A DNA stretch of 64,000 bases, taken from Agathobacter rectalis ATCC 33656 (GTDB lineage: Bacteria > Bacillota > Clostridia > Lachnospirales > Lachnospiraceae). The first letter of the stretch is position 1. Every line of letters begins with the position of its first letter. The stretch spans positions 682,001 through 746,000 of the forward strand of contig NC_012781.1 of the NCBI RefSeq assembly GCF_000020605.1. The letters run 5' to 3'. Shown here piece by piece: positions 62,344-64,000 of this stretch. The position numbers and the translations under genes were made by a program. The notes below the pieces were generated by a model. It searched no databases. It saw nothing but the letters and a program-made list of their open reading frames with translations, and was not told the origin of the DNA.

Positions 62344-62402
62344 AAAATATCCCCTACAATTGATCTCATATATTATGATGGCAAAAGTAGAGGATATTTT
62401 TT
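62344..62402 (+). terminator. Terminator after the large secreted gene
   Basis: AAAATATCCCCTAC pairs with GTAGAGGATATTTTTT (one mismatch), ending in a T run, 105 bp after the stop. The rest of 62240-62486 shows no gene. Confidence 0.75.
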
Positions 62403-62486
62403 CTATACACTACTAACATTTTTGATGTACGAAAAGAATACATATAAGCCTTTGATAAGAATGTCATAGGAAATGGGGAATCGAAC

Positions 62487-62669
62487 ATGAATAACAATAT
62501 GGAATATAAAGGATATTTAGGAAGTGTTGAATTTTCAGAAGAGGAAGCTGTTTTCTTCGGAAAAATAATGAATATACGTTCATTGATATCGTATGAGGGT
62601 AAAAATGTAAAGGAACTTTCAGAACAATTTCGTGAAGCTGTAGATGAGTATTCATCAATATGTGAGTAA
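62487..62669 (+). CDS. Short HicB-like antitoxin domain protein
   Basis: 60 aa: MEYKGYLGSVEFSEEEAVFFGKIMNIRSLISYEGKNVKELSEQFREAVDEYSSICE matches the N-terminal RNase-H-like half of HicB antitoxins. The usual C-terminal DNA-binding part is missing and no HicA gene is next to it, so it is either a solitary short version or a truncated remnant. The start after a weak GGGAA site is probable. Confidence 0.65.
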   Translation: MNNNMEYKGYLGSVEFSEEEAVFFGKIMNIRSLISYEGKNVKELSEQFREAVDEYSSICE

Positions 62670-63050
62670 CAATGAAACTCTTTAGTAAAAGTGCAGAAAT
62701 GATATATTTAAATGTAAAATAAGAAAAACTAAAGATGACAAAACGATTGCCAGATGTTACAATCATTTCAAAGCATTATATTTCTATTTATATGGCACCA
62801 CATTACAGATTTACATAGGTGCATATCACTTTGAAGAGGGCAGACCACTTCGCATTCATTCTACAAAGACATGGAAATTTTCAATGCTTTATGTTACCAA
62901 TTAATAGCAGGAAAATGGATATGTCAGATGCAAATGACGCTGTAGGAGTAAATGTATTTGTGGGGAAGAAGCCTTTAGATAATGATATAGCTGCCTTTGT
63001 GATTGATATAATCCAATTATCTGCTCACATAACTGAATAGGAGGAGAAAA
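62670..63050. other. Region with degraded coding remnants only
   Basis: Short frames, for example 62819-63040 in frame 2, have no good start and no recognisable domain. Probably decayed sequence between the HicB-like ORF and the nuclease pseudogene. Confidence 0.4.
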
Positions 63051-64000
63051 TTGGGTACAAAAGACTCAAAAGCAAAAGAGTATTTTGCAGACAATGAGCG
63101 GTTTGCAGATCTTTGCAACTATGTATTGTATGGTGGCAGGTGTGTTATCAAAGCTGAAAATCTCGAGGAGAGAGATACTACGGAGGTACTGACAGCATTA
63201 GGACTCAGTCTTAATATGATATCAGTGCAAAAGTGGAGAGATATTTTTAAAAATATCCATGTTAAATATATGGGAAAGACATATATCTTTCTTGTGGGGA
63301 TGGAAAATCAATCAGATATTCATTATGCTATGCCTGTCAAAAACATGATCTATGATGCACTTGCGTATGGCAAACAAGTAAGAGAAGTAGCGAAGAAACA
63401 TCGTCGTGAGCATGATACCGAAACACCAGATGAATTTCTTTCCGGATTTACCGCAAATGACAGGTTGATACCGGTAATTACCATTACTGTTTAGTTATGT
63501 GTAAAAGAATGGAATGGACCTAGAAAATTGACTGATATGCTTGAAGACATTGATGAAGAATTATTACTATTCATTTCGGATTACAAGATTAATTTACTGG
63601 AGCCTAAGAGCATAATGGATTTCACAAAATTCAGGACACAGCTTAAACAGCTATTTGAGGTATTGCAGAATGCCTCGGATAAGAATAAGTTACAGGCTGT
63701 TTTATAGGAAGATGAACAATTTAAGAATATGGACAGAGAAACTGTAGAGGCAATAAATTTATTTGCAGGTATGAATATACAAACCGATGGCAAGGAAGAG
63801 GTGATTGATATGTGTAAAGCATGGGAAGAACAGAGAGAAGAAGGTATTGAGCAGGGCATTGAACAGGGAAGAAAAACCGAAGTTTTTGACTCGGTGCAGT
63901 GTGGAGACTATAGTACTGCAAGAGGTGCACAGAAATTAAATCTGTCTATTGATGAATTTAAGAAACAGATGATGGCAGCGGGATTTTCAATACCGCAATA
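63051..64000 (+). pseudogene. Rpn/PD-(D/E)XK nuclease-like gene with two in-frame amber codons
   Basis: It starts at TTG 63051 after AGGAGG: KDSKAKEYFADNERFADLCNYVLYGGRCVI, the N-terminus of Rpn-family recombination-promoting nucleases (former transposase_31). The same frame continues past TAG (63492-63494) with EWNGPRKLTDMLEDIDEELL, and past a second TAG (63705-63707) to EEQREEGIEQGIEQGRKTE and the window end. Homology-like content on both sides of each stop indicates a pseudogene; recoding is unlikely. It continues beyond the window. Confidence 0.8.

Noticed and set aside
62819-63040. A 73-codon frame starting with GTG
   Set aside because: No ribosome site, no recognisable domain, and flanked by degraded sequence.

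Overview
The window looks like chromosome of a Lachnospiraceae-type Firmicute (Roseburia/Agathobacter/Butyrivibrio-like). Evidence: the butyrate-pathway style EtfA at the left edge, strong AGGAGG ribosome sites, AT-rich native genes, and C. difficile CTn/Tn1549-like conjugation genes. The genus assignment is inference.

Host part, left (1-14646). After the etfA 3' end come a small XRE regulator and a group of zinc-ribbon/lipoprotein genes, one of them decayed. Next is a tightly packed, very AT-rich, co-directional cluster (3465-13178) that reads as an unusual RiPP (modified peptide) pathway. It holds four radical-SAM enzymes (three with C-terminal auxiliary-cluster cysteines), a PqqD-like recognition protein, a bleomycin-hydrolase/PepC-type peptidase, and a 58-aa Gly/Trp-rich precursor peptide followed by an attenuator hairpin. 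Downstream lie a class I isoprenoid-synthase-like protein with a DDxxD motif, an HD hydrolase, a hexapeptide acyltransferase and a type I isopentenyl-diphosphate isomerase. A peptide pathway joined to isoprenoid genes suggests a prenylated (ComQ/ComX-like) radical-SAM peptide; this is the most novel item here. A large secreted protein gene follows.

Integrated element (about 14647-57527, ~42.9 kb, clearly more GC-rich). It is an ICE inserted inside that secreted protein gene; the two halves lie at 13196-14646 and 57528-58629 and rejoin in frame. It has short terminal inverted repeats and a large serine recombinase at its left end. A cargo module (18.2-25.1 kb) holds a phosphoesterase, a FtsX-type ABC transporter, a two-component system and regulators. 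The transfer operon runs leftward from ParB to the relaxase: ParB, C5 methyltransferase, ArdA, PcfB, VirD4, Maff2, TrbL/VirB6, SpoVG-like, PrgI, VirB4, NlpC/P60, DUF4315/DUF4366, MobC, relaxase. Two further insertions sit inside it: a 10.4-kb mobilizable element (37021-47440) with its own serine recombinase, MobQ-type relaxase, primase/VapE and TnpV splits maff2, and a 2.38-kb group II intron (48870-51251) splits virD4. A 23-bp palindrome recurs 19 times in the ICE backbone, is absent from the cargo, and in four places is translated in the same frame. Shared promoter modules tie the recombinase to the mobilization operon, and the ABC operon to the phosphoesterase.

Host part, right (57528-64000). 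This holds the 3' half of the disrupted gene, a lipoprotein, an intact 974-aa paralog of the disrupted protein, a short HicB-like ORF, and a Rpn/PD-(D/E)XK nuclease-like gene broken by two amber codons.
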